Part shown: positions 1 through 7,729 of the stretch, piece after piece
How positions within the stretch are numbered: position 1 is the stretch's first letter
How the letters are laid out: every line of letters starts with the position of its first letter
Source of the DNA: Bauldia sp.
GTDB lineage: Bacteria > Pseudomonadota > Alphaproteobacteria > Rhizobiales > Kaistiaceae
DNA length: 64,000 nucleotides
Assembly: GCA_020442065.1 (NCBI GenBank)
Contig: JAGRKZ010000014.1
Coordinates: 1 to 64,000, forward strand
Direction: 5' to 3'
Notes under the pieces: model-generated
Told to the model about the DNA's origin: nothing
The model's database searches: none
Seen by the model: the letters and a program-made list of their open reading frames with translations, nothing else
Program-made: the position numbers and the translations under genes

Positions 1-8
1 GGGCGTGC

Positions 9-893
9 TCACGCCACCCTCCTCGGCCCGACCTGGCCCCTGAGCATGTCGTTGAAGTCCTTGTAGCCCTCGTCGGGACGAGCGATCCGAACTCGCCGAC
101 CTTCGTGGACCCAACGGGCAGCGGCATCCCGCGCGGCGGCTTCTCCGGGCTCGTCCGCATCGGCGAGGACCACGACTTCCTCAACCAGGCGGGGCAGGAC
201 GAGGGTTCTTAGCCCCGAAGTCGACAATGCCGCCCACCCCGGGACGCCGGTCGACTGCATCACCGACAGCACCGTCTCGATGCCCTCGCCGACGACGATC
301 TTCTTCGCCGCCTTGGCAAGGCGGACAGCGCCGCCCCGGATCGGACCCAGCGCCATCTTCGCCGGCGACACAGGCGCCTTCCCCGATCCATCCCGGGCGA
401 GGAAGGTGCGGTGCACGCCAATTGGCTGATCGGCCGCGTCCCTCACCAGCCCAACCATCGCCGGCCATACTGTGCCGGTCGAGTGCGTCAGCGCCGTATG
501 GAAGCGAATGCGACCGGAGAACGGCAGGACGAGACCGCGCGACGATAGGTACGTCGCGACGGGGGTTCCGCGAGCGTCGTGGCTCGCGTCCCAGATCCGC
601 ACCGCCGCCGCGATCCGTTGCTCGGCATCGGGGTCCGTCGCGGGAGCCGATGATGAGGGACCAGGCCTGAGAGCAGATGGACGATCAGTCGAGTCCCAAA
701 GGCCACGTCGCCGGAGGACATCGATCACAGTTCGCTGGTCGCAGCCGGCGTGGCAATGAACGAGAACACGACCGTCGTCACCATCGCGAATGGCGAGGCT
801 CGGCTCTCGATCATCGTGGGCCGGGCAACAGGCCAGCCAGGTCCTTCCGGACCGACGGCCGCCCAGGGTCCGGGCAAGAGTCTCGGCGCTCAT
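9..893 (-). CDS. CHC2-like zinc finger and Toprim primase-like protein
   Basis: The 294-residue protein has Cys23/His26/Cys47/Cys51, spaced like a CHC2 primase zinc finger. A Toprim-like half follows, with a VGEGIET motif near residue 200 and an ADADEPG (DxD) motif near residue 245. Proteins of this kind make primers for phage, plasmid or integrative-element replication. Its start codon overlaps the stop of the upstream hypothetical gene by four bases (ATGA), so the two are probably translated together. No helicase domain is fused. A separate helicase gene could lie to the left of the window. The family call rests on motifs seen in the translation, and the element it serves is inferred from the HTH and recombinase genes nearby. 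Confidence 0.75.
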   Translation of the reverse strand: MSAETLARTLGGRRSGRTWLACCPAHDDREPSLAIRDGDDGRVLVHCHAGCDQRTVIDVLRRRGLWDSTDRPSALRPGPSSSAPATDPDAEQRIAAAVRIWDASHDARGTPVATYLSSRGLVLPFSGRIRFHTALTHSTGTVWPAMVGLVRDAADQPIGVHRTFLARDGSGKAPVSPAKMALGPIRGGAVRLAKAAKKIVVGEGIETVLSVMQSTGVPGWAALSTSGLRTLVLPRLVEEVVVLADADEPGEAAARDAAARWVHEGRRVRIARPDEGYKDFNDMLRGQVGPRRVA

Positions 894-1273
894 GACCGGC
901 CTCCCATGCCAGGGCGGGCCGATCGCCGCGGGCTACGGGCGCGGACGGCAACATAGCTGTAGTCGTTCGGACCGTGTCGACGTTGGACGAGATGCACGTC
1001 GCCGGCCTCGGCCATCGCCATCAACGCCGTGGCGACCCGGTCGAGTTCGCGACCCGCCTCCTCGCCGAGGCGACTGCCAACGCCGCGGTCCATCGCGAGG
1101 TAGCCACGGTGGTATTCCAAGCGGTCGCCGGGCTTGGCTTGGACGAGCCACTCGTCGACCTTGCCAATCGCGATGCCGACGCTTGGTGAAGACGCCGCGC
1201 CACGAAGGCCGCCGCGAGACTCGCTGCGGGAATCGGCGCAGTTGGGGTGGAGCGACAGCAAAACGCCCATCAC
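890..1273 (-). CDS. Hypothetical protein of integrated element
   Basis: This 127-residue protein is not recognised. Its middle part (around GDRLEYHRGYLAMDR, then a helix rich in Ala and Met) looks like a folded alpha/beta domain. The C-terminal 20 residues are Arg/Pro rich and basic. It overlaps the primase-like gene by four bases and is itself overlapped by the HTH gene upstream, giving a tight three-gene minus-strand run. The position suggests an accessory replication or control function for a mobile element, but nothing in the protein shows this directly. An ATG further in could be the true start. Confidence 0.5.
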   Translation of the reverse strand: MMGVLLSLHPNCADSRSESRGGLRGAASSPSVGIAIGKVDEWLVQAKPGDRLEYHRGYLAMDRGVGSRLGEEAGRELDRVATALMAMAEAGDVHLVQRRHGPNDYSYVAVRARSPRRSARPGMGGRS

Positions 1274-1524
1274 CGGACTCCGATGCCATCGGCTTCAGTG
1301 ACGTGACGACCGGCCTTCTCGAAGGCCTCAATATCTTCGAGCCGATAGGCCACTCGGCCGCCTAGCCGGAGATAGCAAGGTCCCTTGCCGTGCGAGCGCC
1401 AGCGTTCAAGGGTGCGGGCGGAAAGGCTCCAGCGGCGAGCGAGCTGGTCCTGGTTGAGATGACGCGCAAACAGCGCCGAGATCGCGGCCTCGGCGGAATC
1501 AACGGTTGGTTCGTTCTGGGTCAT
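1270..1524 (-). CDS. Small helix-turn-helix DNA-binding protein (AlpA/excisionase-like)
   Basis: The 84-residue product holds a MerR/AlpA-type winged helix: DQLARRWSLSARTLERW, then a GKGPCYLRLGGRVAYRLEDIEAF segment, which is the usual layout of helix_turn_helix_17 proteins. These proteins act as excisionases or as activators of mobile-element genes. I chose the ATG at 1524 because a GAGAG ribosome site lies six bases upstream. The TTG 30 bases earlier has no such site. The stop overlaps the next gene by four bases. The molecular type is clear, while the target DNA is unknown. Confidence 0.7.
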   Translation of the reverse strand: MTQNEPTVDSAEAAISALFARHLNQDQLARRWSLSARTLERWRSHGKGPCYLRLGGRVAYRLEDIEAFEKAGRHVTEADGIGVR

Positions 1525-1631
1525 GCTGGTCTCTCTTTTGGAGCGACAGAACAAACTCTGTCGCGCTACGAGGGACCCCAGCTAAGGCATGTCGGCTGCC
1601 CGAAAAACATGCCCGAAATTCAACCGATATT

Positions 1632-2972
1632 TCAATTTCGGGTAGGCGGAAAGTACTCGCGTCGTTGTTCGCGAAGTCGATTGGCAATGGTCTTCAGGGT
1701 TGGCGGGCTCCAAGAGGGGTGAGTCTTCACGAACCACGCGTGCAGCACTTTGGCTTCCCCGCCGACAGAACGAATTGCCTCACCCCGCGTAACACGAGCG
1801 TCGAACTCTTCGATAATCACCGACATCGATGTTGGTCTACCCGGTGCCCCGGTTCGCGGGGGCCCATCGCTTCCAAGGTCGAAGGGCCACCAAGTCGCGA
1901 CATCGGCCCTGCTGACCACGAGCTTCGACCAGATGGTCTTGCGTCGTTGGCGCAGGTCGTCGCTGAACTTCGCCCGCCAATGTTGCTTGTCAACGTATGG
2001 CGTGGCCCACAGATAAAGTTCGTCGTTATCGGCGTGATCGACTTCTTCCGAACTAAACAGATGATGGACCACAAGGTCGCTGAAAAGCGCCGGATCGAGG
2101 GGTTCGCTGCGTCCGCTTCTGAACTCCTTGCCGGTCACGGCGACGTCGCGTGATGCAATCCGGTCGGTGAGTCGAAGATAGGCATCATCCCACGCCACGA
2201 AGTCTGCGCCCGGATCATGCGCTCCGCCCTTCGTGGCGATCCATTGTGCCGCGGCCGACAACGGCATGTAGCCGGGACCTTCAGGCGCCATCAGCGGCGG
2301 GAGTGTTTCGGGCAGGATACGGTCCGGCCAGGCGTCGATGATCTGACACATGGGAAATCGGATGTCTCGAAAGCCCGATCGCGAGAGTGCGTCCTCCTTG
2401 GCGACGTCCGTGCCGAACTCGAAGTAGAGTTCGAGGTTCTTCCATGCCGATGCTTGAATTTCGACATTTTGCTTGGTGTCGAGGTCGATCGCGTCGGCTT
2501 CGATGTCCCCCTGCTGGAGTGCTTTCCACAGTTCCTCCAGGGCGTCGTGGGGAGATCGGGGCCGCCACGGCGCTTCCCGTGACCGTTCGCGCGGGTAGTT
2601 CTCGTTGAGAGCAAGCACTGGCCAGGTCGGGTTCGGAAGTGGACCAGGCTCGAAACCTACGCAGCGCCCATCTCGAAACACTTCGCGCCAACGCTCGTAG
2701 CCGATGATGTAGGCGTCCCAGCTCTCCCGCACGGCCTCGGGCGTGCGCCACACGATCCACGCGATGGTCATCGGGAGCGTCCAGCGATCCTGGCTCATGG
2801 GATCGAAGGCGGTCGGGTCCGGCTGATGGAGCAACGGGCGAAGGTGGAGTCGCTCGGCTTCGACTTCGGCCGCGGCGGGCGTCAAATCGCCATGGCACAC
2901 CGCCGCCAGCAGTCGTTGTCGGGGAGGCAGTTCCAACTCAGTCTTGAACGTTGCAGTCCGTCGTACAGGCAT
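1632..2972 (-). CDS. Hypothetical protein, 446 aa
   Basis: The protein is not recognised. The ATG at 2972 is preceded by AGGAGA seven bases away and is preferred over an earlier start 45 bases upstream. The chain is soluble, rich in Trp, acidic in the middle and basic at the C-terminus (PTLKTIANRLREQRREYFPP), where a short recognition-helix-like segment may bind nucleic acid. No membrane segment or signal peptide is seen. It is divergent from the DUF2924/recombinase run, with 193 bases between them, so it may be cargo of the same element. No function is proposed. Confidence 0.5.
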   Translation of the reverse strand: MPVRRTATFKTELELPPRQRLLAAVCHGDLTPAAAEVEAERLHLRPLLHQPDPTAFDPMSQDRWTLPMTIAWIVWRTPEAVRESWDAYIIGYERWREVFRDGRCVGFEPGPLPNPTWPVLALNENYPRERSREAPWRPRSPHDALEELWKALQQGDIEADAIDLDTKQNVEIQASAWKNLELYFEFGTDVAKEDALSRSGFRDIRFPMCQIIDAWPDRILPETLPPLMAPEGPGYMPLSAAAQWIATKGGAHDPGADFVAWDDAYLRLTDRIASRDVAVTGKEFRSGRSEPLDPALFSDLVVHHLFSSEEVDHADNDELYLWATPYVDKQHWRAKFSDDLRQRRKTIWSKLVVSRADVATWWPFDLGSDGPPRTGAPGRPTSMSVIIEEFDARVTRGEAIRSVGGEAKVLHAWFVKTHPSWSPPTLKTIANRLREQRREYFPPTRN

Positions 2973-3165
2973 GTGGCGATATCTCCTGTTGAAGGATGAT
3001 TCGCCCCCGCGTCTCACGGAATCGATTGTACGCCATTACGGACAGCTTCAAGCGGTCTGGTTCGCGATACCCAGTAATCCGCAGGTTCCACTAATCCCCC
3101 GCAGCGGTTCGCAGCGCGCAAAGTTGGCCTTTTCGATCTCGCCTACCGAGTGCATCACCATCGGA

Positions 3166-3372
3166 ATGGCGAGCACGAGATTACTGACCCCGGCATCAAA
3201 GGAAGCCCGCGAGCGCATCGCCGAGATCGGCGCGTTGCTGGCGCTCGGGCTGGTTCGGCTGCGGACGCGACAGTCAACGTCTTTATCTGCAGCGACCGGA
3301 GACAGTTCGGTGGACTGTGTTGGTACACCGAGCGGTCATGGCGGAACCGAACCGGAGACCGCCGCACGATGA
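3166..3372 (+). CDS. Small conserved protein preceding DUF2924
   Basis: A 68-residue open frame starts at ATG 3166 and ends with TGA inside the start of the DUF2924 gene (ATGA at 3369-3372), so translation is probably coupled. The middle EARERIAEIGALLALGLVRLRTRQS and a C-terminal Ser/Asp/Cys-rich tail resemble the short proteins that often precede DUF2924 and serine-recombinase genes in alphaproteobacteria. That recollection is family knowledge and was not searched here. The ribosome site is weak. It may be a small partner of the recombinase. The function is unknown. Confidence 0.5.
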   Translation: MASTRLLTPASKEARERIAEIGALLALGLVRLRTRQSTSLSAATGDSSVDCVGTPSGHGGTEPETAAR

Positions 3373-3839
3373 TCGACTACGCCAATCACCCCGCCACGCC
3401 CTCGGTGCTCACCCGCCTGGCAGCATTGAAGACGACGCCGACGGCCGAGTTGAAGCAGCAGTGGCGCGACCTCTTCGAGACGGAACCGCCACCCTACAAT
3501 CGCCGCTTCCTCGAAAGTCGGCTTGCCTACCGAATCCAGGAACTCGCCTATGGCGGACTCAAGCCCGAGACGATCGAGCGCCTTGAGGCGCTGGGGGAGC
3601 AGCTCGATGGCGGCAACGTCGTGCTCCGGCGCCTCCGCGTCGACGCCAAGCCGATCAGCGGTACGCGTCTGATCCGCGAGTGGCAGGGCGTCGAGCACTG
3701 CGTGACCGTCCGTGACCACGACTACGAGTACCAGGGTCGACCGTACAAATCGCTGTCGGCCGTCGCCCGCGCCATCACCGGCACGCGCTGGAATGGCTGG
3801 GTGTTCTTTGGCATCAAGAGCCGGCGGGCGCAGGCATGA
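3369..3839 (+). CDS. DUF2924 family protein
   Basis: The 156-residue product matches DUF2924: an N-terminal helical part (LTRLAALKTTPTAELKQQW), a central RLAYRIQELAYGGL segment, and a C-terminal basic beta domain ending in TGTRWNGWVFFGIK. The start at 3369 overlaps the preceding small gene by four bases. A longer reading from 3150 would give a low-complexity N-terminus and is rejected. The stop overlaps the recombinase start by four bases. DUF2924 proteins almost always sit beside large serine recombinases and may help them bind DNA, but the biochemical role is not established. Confidence 0.85.
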   Translation: MIDYANHPATPSVLTRLAALKTTPTAELKQQWRDLFETEPPPYNRRFLESRLAYRIQELAYGGLKPETIERLEALGEQLDGGNVVLRRLRVDAKPISGTRLIREWQGVEHCVTVRDHDYEYQGRPYKSLSAVARAITGTRWNGWVFFGIKSRRAQA

Positions 3840-5152
3840 AGAAGCCGATCGTGCGCAAGCTCCGCTGCGCCATCTATACCCGGAAGTCGAGCGAGGAAGG
3901 TCTCGACATGGAGTTCAACAGCCTCGACGCCCAGCGCGAGGCGTGCGAGGCCTTCATCGCGAGCCAGAAGTCGGAAGGCTGGGTGGAGCTGGCCGACCGC
4001 TACGACGATGGCGGGTTCTCCGGCGGGACGCTCGAGCGGCCGGCTCTGGAGCGCCTGCTCGCCGACATCGAGGACCGGCGCGTCGATGTGGTCGTCGTCT
4101 ACAAGATCGACCGGCTCAGCCGTTCGCTGATGGATTTCGCGAAGCTGGTCGACGTGTTCGATCGCGGCGGTGTCACGTTTGTGTCAGTCACGCAGTCCTT
4201 CAACACCACGACCTCGATGGGGCGGCTCACGCTCAACATCCTCCTCTCCTTCGCCCAGTTCGAGCGCGAGGTCATCGGCGAGCGCATCCGCGACAAGTTC
4301 GCGGCATCCCGGAAGAAAGGCATGTGGATGGGCGGCTTCGTACCGCTCGGCTACCGGGTCGAGAACCGCAAACTGATGATCGACGACGCCGAGGCAGCAA
4401 CGGTACGCATGGTCTTCGAGCGGTTCATCAAGGTCGGCTCCGCGACCGCGTTGGTCCGAGAATTTGCAGCCGAGGGCGTCCGGACCCGGCGCGGCCGGCC
4501 CGTCGATAAGGGCTTCCTCTACAAGCTCCTGAACAACCGGGTCTACGTCGGCGAGGCCGTGCACAAGGGAACGGCCTACCCCGGGGAGCACCAGCCGATT
4601 ATCAGCCGAGCGCTCTGGGACAAGGTTCATTCGATCCTGCGCGAGAGCCCACGCAGCCGCGCCGCGAACGCCCGCGCCCAGACGCCGGCTCTCCTCAAAG
4701 GCCTCATCTTCGGCCCGACCGGCTGCGCTATGACCCCGACCCACACGCGGCGCGGCGACAAGCTCTATCGCTACTATGTCAGCCAGGACGTGCTGAAGCG
4801 TGGTCGCGATGCCTGCCCCGTCGGACGCGTGCCCGCCGCCGAGATCGAGGCCGCGGTCGTCGACCAGCTGCGCGGGCTCCTCCGCGCGCCGGAGATCGTC
4901 GTCGGCACATGGCGTACGGCACGGCGTAACGTCGATGGTCTGACCGAGGCCGAGGTCAGGGAGGCCTTGGAGGGGCTGGATCCGCTGTGGGATGAGCTGT
5001 TTCCGGCCGAGCAGGCACGGATCGTTCAGCTTCTCGTGGAGCGGGTCGATGTTGGAACGGACGGCGTCGACATTCGCCTCCGAGTCGATGGACTGGCCCA
5101 CCTCGCGCGAGATCTCGGCGGCGTTGTCGATGGATCGCGGAGGGCGGCATGA
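3836..5152 (+). CDS. Large serine recombinase (resolvase/invertase N-domain)
   Basis: The 438-residue protein begins with the YTRKS signature, so Ser18 is the expected nucleophile of the N-terminal resolvase domain (about residues 9-150, with DRLSRS and the FAQFERE(V)IGERIRDK motif). A recombinase domain follows (GGFVPLGYR to about residue 260), then a YRYYVS region like the beta-ribbon domain of this group and a C-terminal helical part. Such enzymes cut and rejoin DNA at attachment sites and integrate or excise elements. It is short for the class but looks intact. It lies in a coupled run with DUF2924 and the next gene. Confidence 0.92.
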   Translation: MKKPIVRKLRCAIYTRKSSEEGLDMEFNSLDAQREACEAFIASQKSEGWVELADRYDDGGFSGGTLERPALERLLADIEDRRVDVVVVYKIDRLSRSLMDFAKLVDVFDRGGVTFVSVTQSFNTTTSMGRLTLNILLSFAQFEREVIGERIRDKFAASRKKGMWMGGFVPLGYRVENRKLMIDDAEAATVRMVFERFIKVGSATALVREFAAEGVRTRRGRPVDKGFLYKLLNNRVYVGEAVHKGTAYPGEHQPIISRALWDKVHSILRESPRSRAANARAQTPALLKGLIFGPTGCAMTPTHTRRGDKLYRYYVSQDVLKRGRDACPVGRVPAAEIEAAVVDQLRGLLRAPEIVVGTWRTARRNVDGLTEAEVREALEGLDPLWDELFPAEQARIVQLLVERVDVGTDGVDIRLRVDGLAHLARDLGGVVDGSRRAA

Positions 5153-5562
5153 TCGCCCGCAACAATGCCGCCGCTGACGCGCGCACGATGACCGTCCGAG
5201 TGCCTCTGACGCTCCGGAAGCGTGGAGGGCGGAAGGAGGTCGTGTTGCCGGATGGGGGAGCCTGGGGCGCGCCCCGGGCGCATGTCAACAACACTATGGT
5301 CAAGGCGATCGCCCGCGCGTTTCGGTGGCGGAGGCTGCTGGACAGCGGCCAGTTCACCTCGACCCGCGAATTGGCCCAAGCGGAGAAGATCAACGACTCC
5401 TACTTGGCGCGCGTCTTACGCTTGACGCTCCTCGCGCCCAGCCTTGTCGAGGCGATACTCGACGGGCAACAGCCACCTGAAATGACTCTGGCGACGTTGA
5501 TGGAGCCGTTTCCCGCGCAGTGGGACAAGCAGTGGCCGCGGCTCAAAGTCCAGCAACGGTGA
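5149..5562 (+). CDS. Recombinase-associated small HTH-like protein
   Basis: The start overlaps the recombinase stop (ATGA at 5149-5152). The 137-residue chain has a basic N-terminus (RVPLTLRKRGGRKEV) and a helical middle, FTSTRELAQAEKINDSYLARVLRLTLLAP, which reads as a ParB/KorB-like helix-turn-helix. The C-terminus ends PFPAQWDKQW. Proteins of this shape often follow DUF2924/recombinase pairs in alphaproteobacteria, so a role in DNA binding at the recombination site is likely. That role is inferred from context. Confidence 0.7.
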   Translation: MIARNNAAADARTMTVRVPLTLRKRGGRKEVVLPDGGAWGAPRAHVNNTMVKAIARAFRWRRLLDSGQFTSTRELAQAEKINDSYLARVLRLTLLAPSLVEAILDGQQPPEMTLATLMEPFPAQWDKQWPRLKVQQR

Positions 5563-5687
5563 AAACCTAGTCTAGAGGTCCGCTCTGCACCAAAATCGCA
5601 CTTCGGTTAGCGGGTACTCGGCGGAAATCTGAACTTGGCTGGGTGCCTTGCGTCGAGATCTCCTTCACCCCTCGGGTCGCCGCAGAA

Positions 5688-6575
5688 TCAGGGGTACATC
5701 GCTGCAACGAGCTCGTCGATCTCGCGGCGTGTGATCGCGTCGATCGGCACGGTCGGACTCCTGACCTTGGCAGTCCGGATCACCCCCTGGCGGACGAGCA
5801 GCTCCTTGTGCACGTGGTAGAAGACGTCGCCGCCCTGCGCGGCGAGCCGATTAACCGGCATGATGGCCCGGTCGAAGGCGGCGCGGGCTCCGCGCTCGTC
5901 GCCTGTACGGTAGAGGTTCCAGACTTCGACGAACGCCGCCGGCTGGCTGCAGAACGGCATGGTGCCAAGCGAGCCGCGCCGGAGCTCCTCGATGAAGTAG
6001 GTCCCACCGGCGCCGCCGAAGATGGTCAGCGCATTGCCCGCCGCGTTGACCATCTCAGACACCTTGGCCGTCACCGGCAGCGTCTCAACCTTGATGTAAC
6101 GGACATGCTCCGCGGCCTCAGCGATCCGCTTGGCGAGACCCGGCGAGATGGGAGCCGCGGGCGTATCCTGGAGGAAGATCGGAATCGACACGGCGTCCGA
6201 AATCGCCCGGTAGTAGTCAACCACCTCGTCGGGCCCCGCCGGTAGGAAAGCCGGCGGGATGATCATCAGCGCGTCGGCCCCGGCGTCCTCGGCTGTACGG
6301 CTATAGAACACAGCAAGGTCGGTGCCGCCGGCCCCGGTGTTGATCACCACCGGGACACGTCCCCGCACCTGGTCGATGACGATCCGCGTCACCTCGGCCC
6401 GCTCGGCCTCGTTGAACTTGAACATCTCGCTGCCGATCGCGACGCCGAGGCCATGCACGCCGGCGTCGAGGTTGAAGTCGACGAGCCCGCGGAGGCTCTC
6501 CCCGTCGATCCGCCCCTTGTCGTCGAAGGGGGTGACGAGAATCGGAAACACGCCTTGCATCGTTCCGTTCGGCAT
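5688..6575 (-). CDS. DapA-like (dihydrodipicolinate synthase family) aldolase or dehydratase
   Basis: The 295-residue TIM-barrel protein starts at ATG 6575 after GAGGACAA. The Schiff-base Lys is Lys162 (RYIKVET). The GAGGT stretch near residue 81 replaces the classical G-TT-E motif. The conserved DapA tyrosine (YNVP) position reads Gln136-Asp-Thr-Pro, so lysine biosynthesis is unlikely. Members beside sugar-acid dehydratases split or dehydrate 2-keto-3-deoxy sugar acids, the step after the enolase-superfamily enzyme encoded here. It is the last gene of the minus-strand operon starting near 12914. The exact substrate cannot be read from sequence. Confidence 0.85.
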   Translation of the reverse strand: MPNGTMQGVFPILVTPFDDKGRIDGESLRGLVDFNLDAGVHGLGVAIGSEMFKFNEAERAEVTRIVIDQVRGRVPVVINTGAGGTDLAVFYSRTAEDAGADALMIIPPAFLPAGPDEVVDYYRAISDAVSIPIFLQDTPAAPISPGLAKRIAEAAEHVRYIKVETLPVTAKVSEMVNAAGNALTIFGGAGGTYFIEELRRGSLGTMPFCSQPAAFVEVWNLYRTGDERGARAAFDRAIMPVNRLAAQGGDVFYHVHKELLVRQGVIRTAKVRSPTVPIDAITRREIDELVAAMYP

Positions 6576-6618
6576 TTGTCCTCGGTGCTGTTGTGGGCGG
6601 GTCGCGAGCGGCCGCGCC

Positions 6619-6921
6619 TCAGTCGATGTGGAAAGCTTCCTCGATCGGCTCCATCCACGGAGTGCCGTGGGTGTTGTACTCCATGTACGGCTCCATCATC
6701 TTCCACCAGCGGAGCACGATCGGATCGTGCGGCTGGCCTTCTGGCGGCGGCGCATCGCGCTCGAGATAGGCGAACAGGATGAGCCCGTAGCGATAGATCG
6801 AGTAGTTGCGCACGCCCTGCCGCTTCATCAGATCGACCAGCTCGGGCCAGATCTCGTCGTGCTTCTGCCTGTAGATCGCCTCGTTGCCGGGCTTCAGCTT
6901 CATCACCCACGCAAACCGCAT
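6619..6921 (-). CDS. rhaM: L-rhamnose mutarotase family protein
   Basis: The length (100 aa) and sequence fit RhaM/YiiL: MRFAWVMKLKPGNEAIYRQKHDEIW with Tyr17 and His21 at the expected active-site places, RNYSIYR, and a Trp-rich RWWKMMEPYMEYN segment. The enzyme interconverts alpha and beta anomers of L-rhamnose or a similar deoxy sugar. It lies between the IclR gene and the DapA-like gene in a sugar-acid operon, which supports import of a deoxy sugar. Family members in such operons may act on L-fucose or other sugars, so the substrate is less sure than the family. Confidence 0.85.
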   Translation of the reverse strand: MRFAWVMKLKPGNEAIYRQKHDEIWPELVDLMKRQGVRNYSIYRYGLILFAYLERDAPPPEGQPHDPIVLRWWKMMEPYMEYNTHGTPWMEPIEEAFHID

Positions 6922-6937
6922 CGTCTCAATCCCTGCT

Positions 6938-7729
6938 TCAGCCGGCTTTCCGTCGCGGCATCTCGGCAGACGCCAACTCGACCGGAGGCCACGCCCCGGT
7001 GTAGCCGAGCTTGCGACTCACCTGACCGCAGGCCGGCGCGAGTATCGCGACTAGCGCGTCGAGCTTCGGTCCCGGCTGCTTCGGCGATGGCCCGGAGATG
7101 CTGACCGCACCGACCGGGTGGCCGTTCCGGTCGAGGATCGGCATGCCGACGCAATGCACCCCCACCACCACCTCGTTATTGTCGAGCGAATAGCCGCGCC
7201 CGCGGATGATCGAGATCTCGCGACGAAGCATCTTGTGGTCCGTAATGGTGTGGGGCGTGAGCGGGACGAGCGGCGCCGCGAAGATGCGCTCCTGCTCGGC
7301 CTCGCTCATCGCCAGCATCGCCTTGCCCGCGCCACCGCAGTAGAGTGGCCCCCGCGAACCGATCGGCGCGTCGAGCTGCATCCCCTCGTTGCCGCGCACC
7401 TTGTCGATGCAGATGCCGAACCCGCCGGAAAGAGCTGAGACGTTCACCGTCTCGCGCGTCGCCTCCGCCATCTTCTCCGCGAAAGGTCGGATCAGGCGAG
7501 GCCACTGGATGCGGTCGAGCTGCCGGCCGGTGATCTCGAACAGCCGATGCGCAATGTCCCAGTCGCCATCGGCGTTGCGGTCGACGACATCCTCCCCGGC
7601 AAGGTCAAGGAGGATGCGGTGCACCGAACCGAGCGGCAGCTTCAGCTCCTTGGCGACGGCGCGCACGCCGAGCGGCCCGCGCCGTGCGAGCAGGTCGAGA
7701 ATCTGGACGGTGCGGCGCGTGCCTGACAT
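6938..7729 (-). CDS. IclR family transcriptional regulator (operon 1)
   Basis: The 263-residue protein has an N-terminal winged helix (RRTVQILDLLARRGPLGVRAVAKELKLPLGSVHRIL) and a C-terminal IclR effector domain (from about residue 75, with GPLYCGGAGKAML and a GVHCVGMPILDRNGHPVGAVSISGP motif). The start at 7729 shares one base with the stop of the enolase-superfamily gene (TGATG). A longer reading into that gene is rejected. Effectors are likely to be the sugar or sugar acid handled by the operon. It may bind the palindrome at 12929-12944 in front of the operon, or that site may belong to the second IclR protein at 39926. Confidence 0.9.
   Translation of the reverse strand: MSGTRRTVQILDLLARRGPLGVRAVAKELKLPLGSVHRILLDLAGEDVVDRNADGDWDIAHRLFEITGRQLDRIQWPRLIRPFAEKMAEATRETVNVSALSGGFGICIDKVRGNEGMQLDAPIGSRGPLYCGGAGKAMLAMSEAEQERIFAAPLVPLTPHTITDHKMLRREISIIRGRGYSLDNNEVVVGVHCVGMPILDRNGHPVGAVSISGPSPKQPGPKLDALVAILAPACGQVSRKLGYTGAWPPVELASAEMPRRKAG

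Noticed and set aside
181-759. Several plus- and minus-strand open frames within the primase-like gene
   Set aside because: They are Arg/Pro/Ser-rich, overlap a motif-bearing gene, and have no ribosome sites. High GC makes such frames common.
5688-6575. Assignment of the DapA-like gene to lysine biosynthesis
   Set aside because: The catalytic Tyr is replaced and the context is sugar-acid breakdown.
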